A DNA stretch of 64,000 nt, taken from assembly GCF_002934365.1 (NCBI RefSeq), contig NZ_PTIY01000012.1:61978-125977 (forward strand), given 5' to 3'. A program made the position numbers and the translations under genes. Below, in pieces: positions 29,401 through 36,559 of the stretch (position 1 is the stretch's first letter; each line of letters begins with the position of its first letter). The DNA is from Methylobacter tundripaludum (GTDB lineage Bacteria > Pseudomonadota > Gammaproteobacteria > Methylococcales > Methylomonadaceae). The notes below the pieces were generated by a model. It was not told the DNA's origin, did not search any database, and worked only from the letters and a program-made list of their open reading frames with translations.

Positions 29401-29867
29401 ATGGTTTCCAGCATCCGGCATCTTAACTTGGCGAATGAAGCGCACTGGCTTTTGGCGGCCTTGATCGTAAAGCTTTTTATAAACAAGGTTGTGCCGGCAA
29501 CCGTAACCGGAAACTGCACCTGATCCATGATCCGTAAATGCATGTTTTCCAGAACCGGGATATATTCGTCCAGATAGCGCGGTTGCAGGCTGTAAAAATG
29601 CAGCCGGTAATGATCGGTTTTTTTGCCGGGACTCAGCAGGCTGATGCGCTGCCGACAGGATGCAGACGAGGGGATTGCGCAGGACGCCAGGACTTCGTCG
29701 AGATACAGCATATCTTTTAGCGCATAACGCGGCGATACCTGCGCCCGGTATGCGGCCGAAAATGTGGCATGGTATTTCTGCCACAAGGCGTGACCGGCTT
29801 GCTTGCCCAAAGCTCTTTCAGCGATACGTTGCAAGGCTGCCGGCCATGTTTTGCTAGGTCTGTTCAT
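26436..29867 (-). CDS. Large NAD-dependent glutamate dehydrogenase
   Basis: This enzyme deaminates glutamate to 2-oxoglutarate with NAD+. The catalytic core (about residues 330–740) shows [30 protein letters not shown], the catalytic Lys loop [29 protein letters not shown] and [12 protein letters not shown]. At 1143 residues it is shorter than the 1600-residue GDH180 type because most of the ACT-containing N-terminus is missing, and it fits the GDH115 class. The C-terminal third is helical and of unknown role. The ATG at 29867 opens the frame; the gas vesicle island starts divergently 566 bp away. Confidence 0.93.
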   Translation of the reverse strand: [1143 protein letters not shown]

Positions 29868-30242
29868 GCTTATACGGTAGTTGTAAAAAGTAAAGAATGC
29901 AACACCATGTTTTGAGAGATTGACAGATGCTTTGTTTTCATTCCATTCGTATTTGGGTTGTATTTAGCATACGATGGGAAGTCGATAGTTGTGGCTGGAA
30001 AAGAGTTGATGCATCGCCGTTAGTACAAAATTGAGTTGATTTTGCCGTTCAGATTTTTAAAAAGGCTGCTTTTTTATGTCGAATTCAAATTAATTAATCT
30101 ATGGTCGGCAAGCTAGGGAGCAGCTTACCTAACTGAGTAATTAACACCATAGTTGCATGGTAATTTCAATTATTGTTAGCAAAAAACGCCTAACTTTTCA
30201 CAGTAAAAAAATTTTATTCAATACTGCTCTACACTGCTCAAA

Positions 30243-30264
30243 AACAATAAATATCTTTATTGTT
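30243..30264 (+). promoter_or_regulatory. Perfect dyad, candidate enhancer site for the sigma-54 activator
   Basis: AACAATAAA–TATC–TTTATTGTT is a perfect 9-bp inverted repeat centred about 83 bp before the -24 element of the gvpA promoter (about 108 bp from the expected start of transcription). NtrC-family activators bind such dyads at this distance. It is the best dyad in the 566-bp gap upstream of gvpA. Assignment to the activator at 38550 is inference. Confidence 0.5.
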
Positions 30265-30334
30265 CAGTGCACTCAAGACATTCCATACGAAAAAACAAAT
30301 TATTCAGCTCAAAGAATACTCTAACGCCGAAAGT

Positions 30335-30351
30335 TTGGCGTACTAATTGCC
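30335..30351 (+). promoter_or_regulatory. Sigma-54 (-24/-12) promoter of the gas vesicle operon
   Basis: TTGGCGTACTAATTGCC carries GG at 30337–30338 and GC at 30349–30350 separated by exactly ten bases, and matches the consensus TTGGC-N7-TTGC well. Transcription would begin near 30362, giving a leader of about 70 bases before gvpA. The operon encodes an NtrC-type activator, which makes the site functionally sensible. The rest of the 29868–30433 gap is AT-rich and holds no gene. Confidence 0.8.
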
Positions 30352-30433
30352 TTACTCTTACTGTGCAGCATATCGTTGCACATAAAATCCAATTACATCT
30401 GTAATTTATTAACATTTTTTAGGAGACGCCGTC

Positions 30434-30652
30434 ATGGCTAAAGTTCAAAAATCAACTGACTCTTCTAGTTTAGCTGAAGTAGTAGACCGCATTCTGGACA
30501 AAGGCATTGTTATTGATGCCTGGGTCAAGGTTTCATTGGTCGGTATCGAATTGCTGTCGATAGAAGCACGCGTTGTGATTGCTTCTGTTGAAACTTATTT
30601 GAAATACGCAGAAGCCATTGGTCTTACCGCCAGTGCAGCTACTCCAGCTTAA
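30434..30652 (+). CDS. gvpA: Gas vesicle structural protein GvpA
   Basis: GvpA is the small hydrophobic subunit that forms the ribs of the gas vesicle wall. The 72 residues include the nearly invariant core [21 protein letters not shown], continuing with [32 protein letters not shown], i.e. the helix–hairpin–helix of the family. TTAGGAGACGCC precedes the ATG. It is the first gene after the sigma-54 promoter. A hairpin follows the stop, which may let the gene be expressed more strongly than those downstream. Confidence 0.97.
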   Translation: MAKVQKSTDSSSLAEVVDRILDKGIVIDAWVKVSLVGIELLSIEARVVIASVETYLKYAEAIGLTASAATPA

Positions 30653-30675
30653 TTAACCAAAGAGTAAGAGTGACC

Positions 30676-30697
30676 AGCCGTTGAGTATTCAGCGGCT
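30676..30697 (+). terminator. Hairpin after gvpA, possible attenuator
   Basis: AGCCGTTGA–GTAT–TCAGCGGCT forms a 9-bp stem (one G·T) 24 bp after the gvpA stop. There is no U-run, so it is more likely a processing or partial-termination element that raises gvpA over the downstream genes. Confidence 0.45.
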
Positions 30698-30767
30698 TGG
30701 GCGCTTTCCACCGCCTCAAGCTTACTGATTGGGGTTTTACTAAAGTGATGACCTAAGGAGAACACCT

Positions 30768-31262
30768 ATGGGACGCTTAACAGATGATATGGCGCAGTTG
30801 CGTAGAAACATTGACAATAGTCGTGAATCCCGTTTAGCTCAACAAAATGCGCGGGTTTCCAGTGTAAACGCACAGATTGCTGACTTTGCTGCTACCCGGG
30901 CAAGGAATGGAGTGCGAGATGCTCACATGCGGGCAGCGTTTGTCACCGATAATACCAATGATGTTAATCGCTTACTGAATGAATTTCGGCATACACATCA
31001 AGTGATGGGGCGGCAGGGCCGCAAAGACCGTGCCGCTTTCTTGACCGATATGTCAAAGAAGACGCTAGATTTATTAGGCAGCTTTAAGGCTAATCGTAAC
31101 AGTATGGCTGAACGCAGTGCCAAAGAAAGAGCGGTTTTCATTGCCGACATGACTAACAATGTTGCCGCTTTTATCAAAGATGCCGCACAGGACAGAGCCG
31201 GGGCTCATGCTGTATTTTTCGGCACAGCCACGTCTAAAAAAAAAACAGCATTCCCAGTATAG
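30768..31262 (+). CDS. gvpC: Gas vesicle protein GvpC (short 0-frame product)
   Basis: GvpC wraps the outside of the gas vesicle and stiffens the shell. The 164-residue frame contains imperfect 30–35-residue amphipathic repeats with a recurring AFxxDxxxxVxxLLxxF pattern: AAFVTDNTNDVNRLLNEF, AAFLTDMSKKTLDLLGSF, AVFIADMTNNVAAFIKDA. AAGGAGAACACC lies before the ATG. The frame ends at a TAG shortly after a run of ten A (31236–31245). In the -1 frame coding continues for another 80 or so codons (next entry), so this stop may be a frameshift result. The length is near the usual 160–240 residues either way. Confidence 0.9.
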   Translation: MGRLTDDMAQLRRNIDNSRESRLAQQNARVSSVNAQIADFAATRARNGVRDAHMRAAFVTDNTNDVNRLLNEFRHTHQVMGRQGRKDRAAFLTDMSKKTLDLLGSFKANRNSMAERSAKERAVFIADMTNNVAAFIKDAAQDRAGAHAVFFGTATSKKKTAFPV

Positions 31263-31498
31263 ACATTCATCTTAATGAGACTCCGACTGGAAGTGTTGAA
31301 GGTTTGTTAAGCCAACATGAAGCACATGGAAGTGTACAACCTGTACTAACAGACGTTGAGCAAGCAGCTGTGCCGTCATCACCACATGCAGAGCACTTTG
31401 GATCGATAGACGTTGCTTCCGAGCGTACAGAAGCGGGTGAAATCAAAAAGCCTAAGAAAAAACCTAGTGAGTTTTTTGGCGCGAAGAAAGGCAAATAG
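31236..31498 (+). other. C-terminal continuation of GvpC in the -1 frame
   Basis: From the A10 tract the -1 frame is open without a stop until 31498 and encodes NSIPSIDIHLNETPTGSVEG and on to a basic tail ending KKPKKKPSEFFGAKKGK. There is no good start of its own (TTG at 31304 has no clear ribosome binding site). A ribosome slipping one base back, or a tract of eleven A, would give a single 243-residue GvpC. Either a real frameshift mutation, programmed slippage or a sequencing error in the homopolymer can explain this. Confidence 0.65.
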
Positions 31499-31775
31499 GG
31501 ATATTGCCGCTGTCGCTCACAAAGAGCATGTGTGCAGATGAACAGCCTACATAGAAAGAAACAAGGTTATAAGGTTATTGGGAATGCAGTTTCTCACTGA
31601 ACTAATAACTTTTTCATAGACCTTTAGCGCTAATTAGGCACTAAAGGTCTGGTTGTGGTGCTTTTATCAGTCGCATCGACCGAACATCTTCTCTAGACAA
31701 CTCTGATGATATTTATCCAGAGCTTCAGTCCCACCAGTGTGGGGAACCTATACCGATTAGTACAGGAGTATTTTT
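31499..31775 (+). promoter_or_regulatory. 277-bp gap before gvpN with a hairpin
   Basis: AGACCTTTAG (31618–31627) pairs with CTAAAGGTCT (31641–31650), a perfect 10-bp stem with a 13-base loop and a weakly T-rich stretch beyond. It may be a partial terminator or processing site between the structural genes gvpA/gvpC and the assembly genes. I found no second sigma-54 motif with GG-N10-GC here. Confidence 0.5.
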
Positions 31776-32765
31776 ATGATTAAGCAAAATACCGTTTCAC
31801 ATTATACCGTAGAAGATGATCTCGTCGTTCCAGAAGCGAGCGATCATTTTGTGCTGACTTCTTATGTAAAAGATATTATAGATCGCGCGTTGGTTTATTT
31901 ACACGCAGGCTATCCCGTACATTTTGCCGGTCCATCGGGAACAGGAAAAACGACTTTAGCATTTCATCTCGCTGCACAATGGGGTCGCCCCGTCACCTTG
32001 TTGCAAGGTAACGAAGAGTTCGTAAGTTCCGATTTGACGGGAAAAGACATTGGCTATCGCAAAAGCAGTTTAGTCGATAATTACATTCATTCGGTACTTA
32101 AAACTGAAGAGCAGATGAACCGCATGTGGGTGGATAATCGTTTGACGACCGCGTGCCGCAATGGCGATATGCTGATTTATGATGAGTTCAATCGTTCGAA
32201 GGCGGAAACCAATAACGTGCTGTTATCGGTGTTGTCCGAAGGTATTTTGAACTTGCCCGGTTTACGCGGTGCCGGGGAGGGTTATATGGATGTACACTCA
32301 AGCTTTCGCGCTATTTTCACCTCCAATCCAGAAGAATACGCGGGTACGCACAAGACCCAAGACGCCCTGATGGATCGAATGATTACCATCAATATCGGTC
32401 TTGCGGATCGGGATACCGAACTACAAATATTACATGCGCGTTCTGACTTGGAATTAAACGAGTCGGCATATATCGTTGATATAGTCAGGGAGTTGCGTGG
32501 CAATGAACATGAAACCAAACACGGGTTACGCGCAGGCATCGCCATTGCCAACATCTTGTCCTTGCAAGGAATGAAACCGCGTTATGGCGACAAGTTATTC
32601 CATTCTATTTGCTACGATGTTTTGAGCATGGAAACGGCTAAAATACAACGAGCCGGACACTCGATCTTTCATGAAATGGTCGATGATGTTATTCGAAAAA
32701 TTTGTCCGCCAGTGGGGCCAGCAACAATCAAAACATCCACACAAAAAATGAAAGTGGTGGAGTAG
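31776..32765 (+). CDS. gvpN: Gas vesicle MoxR-type AAA+ ATPase GvpN
   Basis: GvpN is an AAA+ ATPase needed for full growth of gas vesicles. The 329 residues show Walker A GPSGTGKTTL (about residue 53), Walker B GDMLIYDEFNRSKAE, sensor 1 FTSNPEEYAG and the arginine region MDRMITINIGLADRD, all typical of the MoxR/GvpN group. CAGGAGTATTTTT precedes the ATG. The following gene begins two bases after its stop. Confidence 0.96.
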   Translation: MIKQNTVSHYTVEDDLVVPEASDHFVLTSYVKDIIDRALVYLHAGYPVHFAGPSGTGKTTLAFHLAAQWGRPVTLLQGNEEFVSSDLTGKDIGYRKSSLVDNYIHSVLKTEEQMNRMWVDNRLTTACRNGDMLIYDEFNRSKAETNNVLLSVLSEGILNLPGLRGAGEGYMDVHSSFRAIFTSNPEEYAGTHKTQDALMDRMITINIGLADRDTELQILHARSDLELNESAYIVDIVRELRGNEHETKHGLRAGIAIANILSLQGMKPRYGDKLFHSICYDVLSMETAKIQRAGHSIFHEMVDDVIRKICPPVGPATIKTSTQKMKVVE

Positions 32766-32767
32766 TC

Positions 32768-33076
32768 ATGGCAATCAGTACGCGTCCTCCTCGGACAATC
32801 TCAGATATAAAAACTCACTCAGGACGGGGTAGCGGTGACCACCAAACATACCGAGACTATTTTCAGGTCGGTGCGTTGGAATTGGAGCGTTGGCGGCGGA
32901 TACGAGAACGTGAGGCCGCTTCATCGCGTATAGCCAGTATCGATAGCCGTATAGCCGATATTGACAAAGAAAAGGAAATGTTGCTTGCAGCCGCTGCCTG
33001 TGCGTCGATTGACGACAACGGTAAATCAAAGTCAACTGAGAAGAAAAAATCTTCCGGTCTGCGAATCAAATATTGA
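32768..33076 (+). CDS. Small coiled-coil gas vesicle gene (GvpV position)
   Basis: This 102-residue protein has a central charged helix (RDYFQVGALELERWRRIREREAASSRIASIDSRIADIDKEKEMLL) likely to form a coiled coil, then a Lys/Ser-rich tail. GGTGGAG precedes the ATG at 32768; the frame is open further upstream inside gvpN, which is ignored. It sits where gvpV is found in the Serratia sp. ATCC 39006 cluster as I recall it; the identity is by position, not by a recognised domain. Confidence 0.7.
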   Translation: MAISTRPPRTISDIKTHSGRGSGDHQTYRDYFQVGALELERWRRIREREAASSRIASIDSRIADIDKEKEMLLAAAACASIDDNGKSKSTEKKKSSGLRIKY

Positions 33077-33086
33077 GGCGGTCATC

Positions 33087-33284
33087 ATGAACAAAATTCG
33101 CACCCTCGCTCATATCCGTACCCCGCATATGGCGAAGAGTTTTCGCGCTTGCGTCAACATGACGGGGAAGCCACAAATTCTTGCCGATTTAGGACGTATT
33201 TATTCAGAAGAATATCGGCGATTAAACCGCATGCAGATGCAGCACACTAGAGGCAAACGCATTTTACTAAGGAGTGCATTGTGA
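33087..33284 (+). CDS. Small basic protein of the gas vesicle operon, unknown
   Basis: This 65-residue, strongly basic protein (MNKIRTLAHIRTPHMAKSFR…) is encoded between the GvpV-position gene and gvpF. Its stop overlaps the GTG start of gvpF (GTGA), so it is translated as part of the operon. I recognise no domain. It has many Arg and Met residues and could bind nucleic acid or act as an assembly cofactor, but nothing shows which. Confidence 0.65.
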   Translation: MNKIRTLAHIRTPHMAKSFRACVNMTGKPQILADLGRIYSEEYRRLNRMQMQHTRGKRILLRSAL

Positions 33285-34099
33285 ACATCGATAAATCCAG
33301 AAGTTATCGTGCTAAAGTGCTTTATGCTCTTTGTGCTTCCGACGACTCAAAACCCAACTACAAAATACGCGGACTGGAATCTGCGTCTGTTTATGCCATC
33401 GATAAAAACGGTTTAAGAGCCGTGGTCAGTGATACGCTTAGCACCCGTTTACGCCCGGAAAGACGCAATATTACTGCGCATCAGGCTGTATTACACTCGC
33501 TGACGGAAGAAAATACCGTATTGCCGATGCGTTTCGGCGTCATTGCACGCAATGCCGAAGCCGTACAAAATTTGCTGGCCTCCAACCAGAAGACCATCAG
33601 AGAACATTTTGAACGTCTAAATGGGCGCGTGGAAATGGGCTTACGCGTTTCTTGGGATGTCACCAATATTTATGAATATTTTGTTGCTTTGCATCCAATC
33701 TTGAGCGAAACGCGTGATGAAATCTGGAATAGAGATTCCAGAGACGGTAATCGCCGCGAAGAGAAGATTCGATTGGGTAATTTATATGAATCATTGCGTA
33801 GCGCGGATAGAAAAGAATCGACTGAAAAAGTAAAAGAAGTATTGTTCGATTATTGCGAAGACATTATTGAAAACCCTGTTAAAAAAGAAAAAGATGTGAT
33901 GAATCTGGCGTGTTTGGTAGAAAGAAAACGGCTGGATGAATTCGCCAAAGGCGTTTTTCAAGCCTCAAAGTTATTTGATAACGTTTATTTGTTTGATTAT
34001 ACCGGTCCGTGGGCGCCGCATAATTTCGTTACTCTGGATTTACATGCCCCCACAGCAAAGAAAAAAGCGTTGCCGAGCGAAAGCGTTCACCCTGATTGA
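33281..34099 (+). CDS. gvpF: Gas vesicle protein GvpF/L (first copy)
   Basis: GvpF/L proteins bind GvpA during shell assembly. The 272 residues include the family features YALCASDDS at the N-terminus, LPMRFGVIARNAEAVQNLL, and the end LFDNVYLFDYTGPWAPHNF. Two ferredoxin-like/coiled-coil lobes are expected. AAGGAG lies 8 bp before a GTG start that overlaps the previous stop. Two further members are at 42646 and 43425. Confidence 0.95.
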   Translation: MNIDKSRSYRAKVLYALCASDDSKPNYKIRGLESASVYAIDKNGLRAVVSDTLSTRLRPERRNITAHQAVLHSLTEENTVLPMRFGVIARNAEAVQNLLASNQKTIREHFERLNGRVEMGLRVSWDVTNIYEYFVALHPILSETRDEIWNRDSRDGNRREEKIRLGNLYESLRSADRKESTEKVKEVLFDYCEDIIENPVKKEKDVMNLACLVERKRLDEFAKGVFQASKLFDNVYLFDYTGPWAPHNFVTLDLHAPTAKKKALPSESVHPD

Positions 34100-34108
34100 G
34101 GATAAACC

Positions 34109-34387
34109 ATGCTGCTGGTCGATGACATACTGTTTTCTCCTATTAAAGGCATTATGTGGATTTTTCGGCAAATTCACGAACTGGCCGAAGAAGAATTGGC
34201 TGGCGAGGCGGATCGTATTCGTGAAAGTTTGACAGAGCTTTATATGCAACTGGAAGCGGGGCAGATCACCGAAGAAGAATTTGAACAACAGGAAGCCGTA
34301 CTACTCGATAGATTAGATGCGCTGGATGAAGAGGATGACATGATAGGAGATGCCGAGGATGAGGACAATGAGGACGCGACAAAATGA
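34109..34387 (+). CDS. gvpG: Gas vesicle protein GvpG
   Basis: This 92-residue acidic protein has the GvpG signature DDILFSPIKGIMWIFRQIHELAEEEL followed by a helical segment (IRESLTELYMQLEAGQITEEEFEQQEAVLLDRLDAL) and an Asp/Glu-rich tail. GvpG is a required minor assembly protein. Its last codons overlap the start of the ArsA-like gene by four bases (ATGA). Confidence 0.93.
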   Translation: MLLVDDILFSPIKGIMWIFRQIHELAEEELAGEADRIRESLTELYMQLEAGQITEEEFEQQEAVLLDRLDALDEEDDMIGDAEDEDNEDATK

Positions 34388-36339
34388 AACCTGCGATTTA
34401 TCCAGAATTTTTACAGCCGTCACTGCTGAAATTGGTCTTCTTCGGCGGTAAAGGCGGTGTAGGAAAAAGCACCTGTGCAAGTGCGACCGCTTTAAAGCTG
34501 GCGCAAGAACAACCACAGCATCTTTTTCTGCTGGTTTCTACCGATCCGGCGCACTCCCTGAAAAATATTCTTTCCAATCTGGTGTTGCCCAAGAATCTGG
34601 AGGTGCGCGAATTAAATGCCGCCGCTTCCTTGCATGAGTTCAAAATGCGACACGATGCCCTCCTGAAAGAAATCGCTGATCGCGGTACTTTCCTTGACAA
34701 AAACGACATTCAAGGCTTAATGGACGCCGCGCTTCCAGGCATGGATGAATTGGCGGCTTATCTTGAAATAGCCGAGTGGATTGAACAGGATACCTATTAC
34801 CGCATCATTATAGATACCGCGCCTACGGGGCATACATTGCGGCTTTTGGAAATGCCTGACCTGATTCATCGGTGGTTGACGGCTTTGGATACCTTGCTCG
34901 CCAAACACCGCTACATGCGAAAACGTTTTGGCGGCGATAATCGATTGGATCATTTGGATAATTTTTTATTGGGCATGAGTGATTCGCTAAAAGCCATGCA
35001 CAGTCTGATGACCGACACAGAACGTTGTTGTTTTATTTTAGTAATGCTGGCGGAGACGATGAGTGTGGAGGAAAGTATTGATCTTGTCAGCGCCTTGAAT
35101 AAACAGCGGGTGTTTATCTCCGATCTGGTGGTCAATCGATTGTTTCCTAAAAACGATTGTCCAATCTGTTTAGCTGAACGCAGCAGGCAAATGCTCGCGC
35201 TTAAAAGCGCCCTTAAGCTTTTACCGGGACACCTGTTTTGGACGCTGCCTTTACTTGCCGCAGAACCAAGCGGCAAATTACTTTACTCACTGTGGTCAGA
35301 GGTGCGTTTACTTGATGAAAACGAAGTCATAACTACTACTGCCTATAGTCATAAATTGCCCTTGCATGTAGAAAACCCCATTCAGCTGCCTGCCAGCACA
35401 TTACGGCTATTGATTTTTGCCGGCAAAGGCGGTGTGGGCAAGACGACCTTGGCCTGTGCCACGGCATTGCGCTTGCATAGCGAATATCCGCACAAACGTA
35501 TTCTATTATTCTCAACGGACCCCGCGCATTCGCTTAGCGATTGTTTGGGGATAAGCGTACAACGGCACCCTACTTCAGTCCCTTCGGCTACGCTTCCTTC
35601 GACTACGCTCAGGACGGAGTTGGTTGAAATCGATGCACAGGAAATTAATGCGGAAGCTGACTTCAAAAAAATTCGGCAGGACTATCGTGCAGAATTGGAA
35701 GATTTTTTGCAGGATGCTTTACCGCATCTGGATATTACCTTTGATCGTGAAGTGATGGAACACTTACTCGATTTGGCTCCCCCCGGACTGGATGAAATCA
35801 TGGCATTGACCACAATTATTGATTATCTCGATAGCGACCGTTATGACATAATAATAATAGATGCCGCGCCTAGCGGGCATTTACTACGTTTACTGGAATT
35901 GCCTGAATTGATTCGAGATTGGCTGAAACAGTTCTTCTCGTTATTGCTAAAATACCGCCAGGTCATGCGGTTGCCGCATTTATCGGAACGCTTGGTACAG
36001 CTCTCACGCGAATTAAAAAAACTACGCATTCTGTTGCAAAACATCGAACAAACAGAAGTGTATGCCGTCACTATTCCGACTCAATTGGCGATAGAAAAAA
36101 CCAGTGAAATGCTATGCGCACTACAGCGGCTAGGCATGACGGCAAAAGCGTTGTTTATCAATCAGATTACACCCATCAGCGGTTGTGCATTGTGCCAGGC
36201 AATTAATGCGCGTGAATCATTGCAGCTCAAACGCGCGCATGACATTTTTCCTGACCAGCCGCAAGCACAAATTTTTCGGCAAATAGAGCCTACGGGTTTG
36301 GATGAGCTAAAGGCTTTGGGTTCGGCGTTGTTTCTATAA
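34384..36339 (+). CDS. Double ArsA/Get3-like ATPase of the gas vesicle operon (GvpW position)
   Basis: This 651-residue protein is two fused ArsA/Get3 halves. Each half has a deviant Walker A, FFGGKGGVGKST at residues 20–30 and FAGKGGVGKTT near 345–355, the STDPAHSL switch motif, and the DTAPTGHTLRLL or DAAPSGHLLRLL segment. Each also carries a CxxC pair (C259/C262 and C601/C604), as in the zinc site of Get3 rather than the arsenite site of ArsA. No arsenic genes are nearby. The likely job is handling a very hydrophobic client such as GvpA; this is inference. Residues about 397–413 are encoded by a REP element (next entry). It holds the gvpW position of the Serratia order as I recall it. Confidence 0.85.
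   Translation: MKPAIYPEFLQPSLLKLVFFGGKGGVGKSTCASATALKLAQEQPQHLFLLVSTDPAHSLKNILSNLVLPKNLEVRELNAAASLHEFKMRHDALLKEIADRGTFLDKNDIQGLMDAALPGMDELAAYLEIAEWIEQDTYYRIIIDTAPTGHTLRLLEMPDLIHRWLTALDTLLAKHRYMRKRFGGDNRLDHLDNFLLGMSDSLKAMHSLMTDTERCCFILVMLAETMSVEESIDLVSALNKQRVFISDLVVNRLFPKNDCPICLAERSRQMLALKSALKLLPGHLFWTLPLLAAEPSGKLLYSLWSEVRLLDENEVITTTAYSHKLPLHVENPIQLPASTLRLLIFAGKGGVGKTTLACATALRLHSEYPHKRILLFSTDPAHSLSDCLGISVQRHPTSVPSATLPSTTLRTELVEIDAQEINAEADFKKIRQDYRAELEDFLQDALPHLDITFDREVMEHLLDLAPPGLDEIMALTTIIDYLDSDRYDIIIIDAAPSGHLLRLLELPELIRDWLKQFFSLLLKYRQVMRLPHLSERLVQLSRELKKLRILLQNIEQTEVYAVTIPTQLAIEKTSEMLCALQRLGMTAKALFINQITPISGCALCQAINARESLQLKRAHDIFPDQPQAQIFRQIEPTGLDELKALGSALFL
35572..35625 (+). repeat. REP element inside the ArsA-like gene
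   Basis: CCCTTCGGCTACGCTTCCTT and CTTCGACTACGCTCAGGACG are REP half-units of the same family found in gaps at 7257, 7388, 23080 and 43430. Here they are read in frame as SVPSATLPSTTLRTELVE between LGISVQ and the VEIDAQE strand of the second ATPase half. Confidence 0.8.
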
Positions 36340-36342
36340 ACT

Positions 36343-36555
36343 ATGAGTATATGCATTATGTCTATGAATCGGCAGTATCAGGATGAACAGCAACAAGTTT
36401 CTCTGTGTGAGGCATTGGATCGCATTCTGAACAAAGGTGCGGTTGTTGTTGCTGATGTAACCATTTCAGTCGCTAATATTGATTTGATTTATTTAAGTCT
36501 ACAAGCTTTAGTCGCTTCTGTAGAAACAGGAAAACGTTTACGTGGCAGGGAGTAA
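36343..36555 (+). CDS. GvpA/GvpJ-family minor shell protein (A2)
   Basis: This 70-residue GvpA paralog has the conserved core VSLCEALDRILNKGAVVVADVTISVANIDLIYLSLQALVASVETGK. It differs from GvpA at many surface positions, so it is probably a GvpJ/GvpM-like minor protein acting in nucleation rather than the main shell. The start may be 36343, 36358 or 36364; no clear ribosome binding site decides. It begins three bases after the ArsA-like gene. Confidence 0.85.
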   Translation: MSICIMSMNRQYQDEQQQVSLCEALDRILNKGAVVVADVTISVANIDLIYLSLQALVASVETGKRLRGRE

Positions 36556-36559
36556 GACA

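Noticed and set aside
31304..31498. Independent small gene after gvpC
   Set aside because: No ribosome binding site and only a TTG start; the open frame extends back exactly to the A10 tract, so it is better read as the gvpC tail.
31618..31650. Second sigma-54 promoter before gvpN
   Set aside because: Checked each GG in the gap; none is followed by GC after ten bases.
34384..36339. Arsenite pump ATPase ArsA
   Set aside because: The arsenite-binding Cys arrangement is replaced by two Get3-like CxxC pairs and no arsB/arsD/arsR is near; gas vesicle context fits better.
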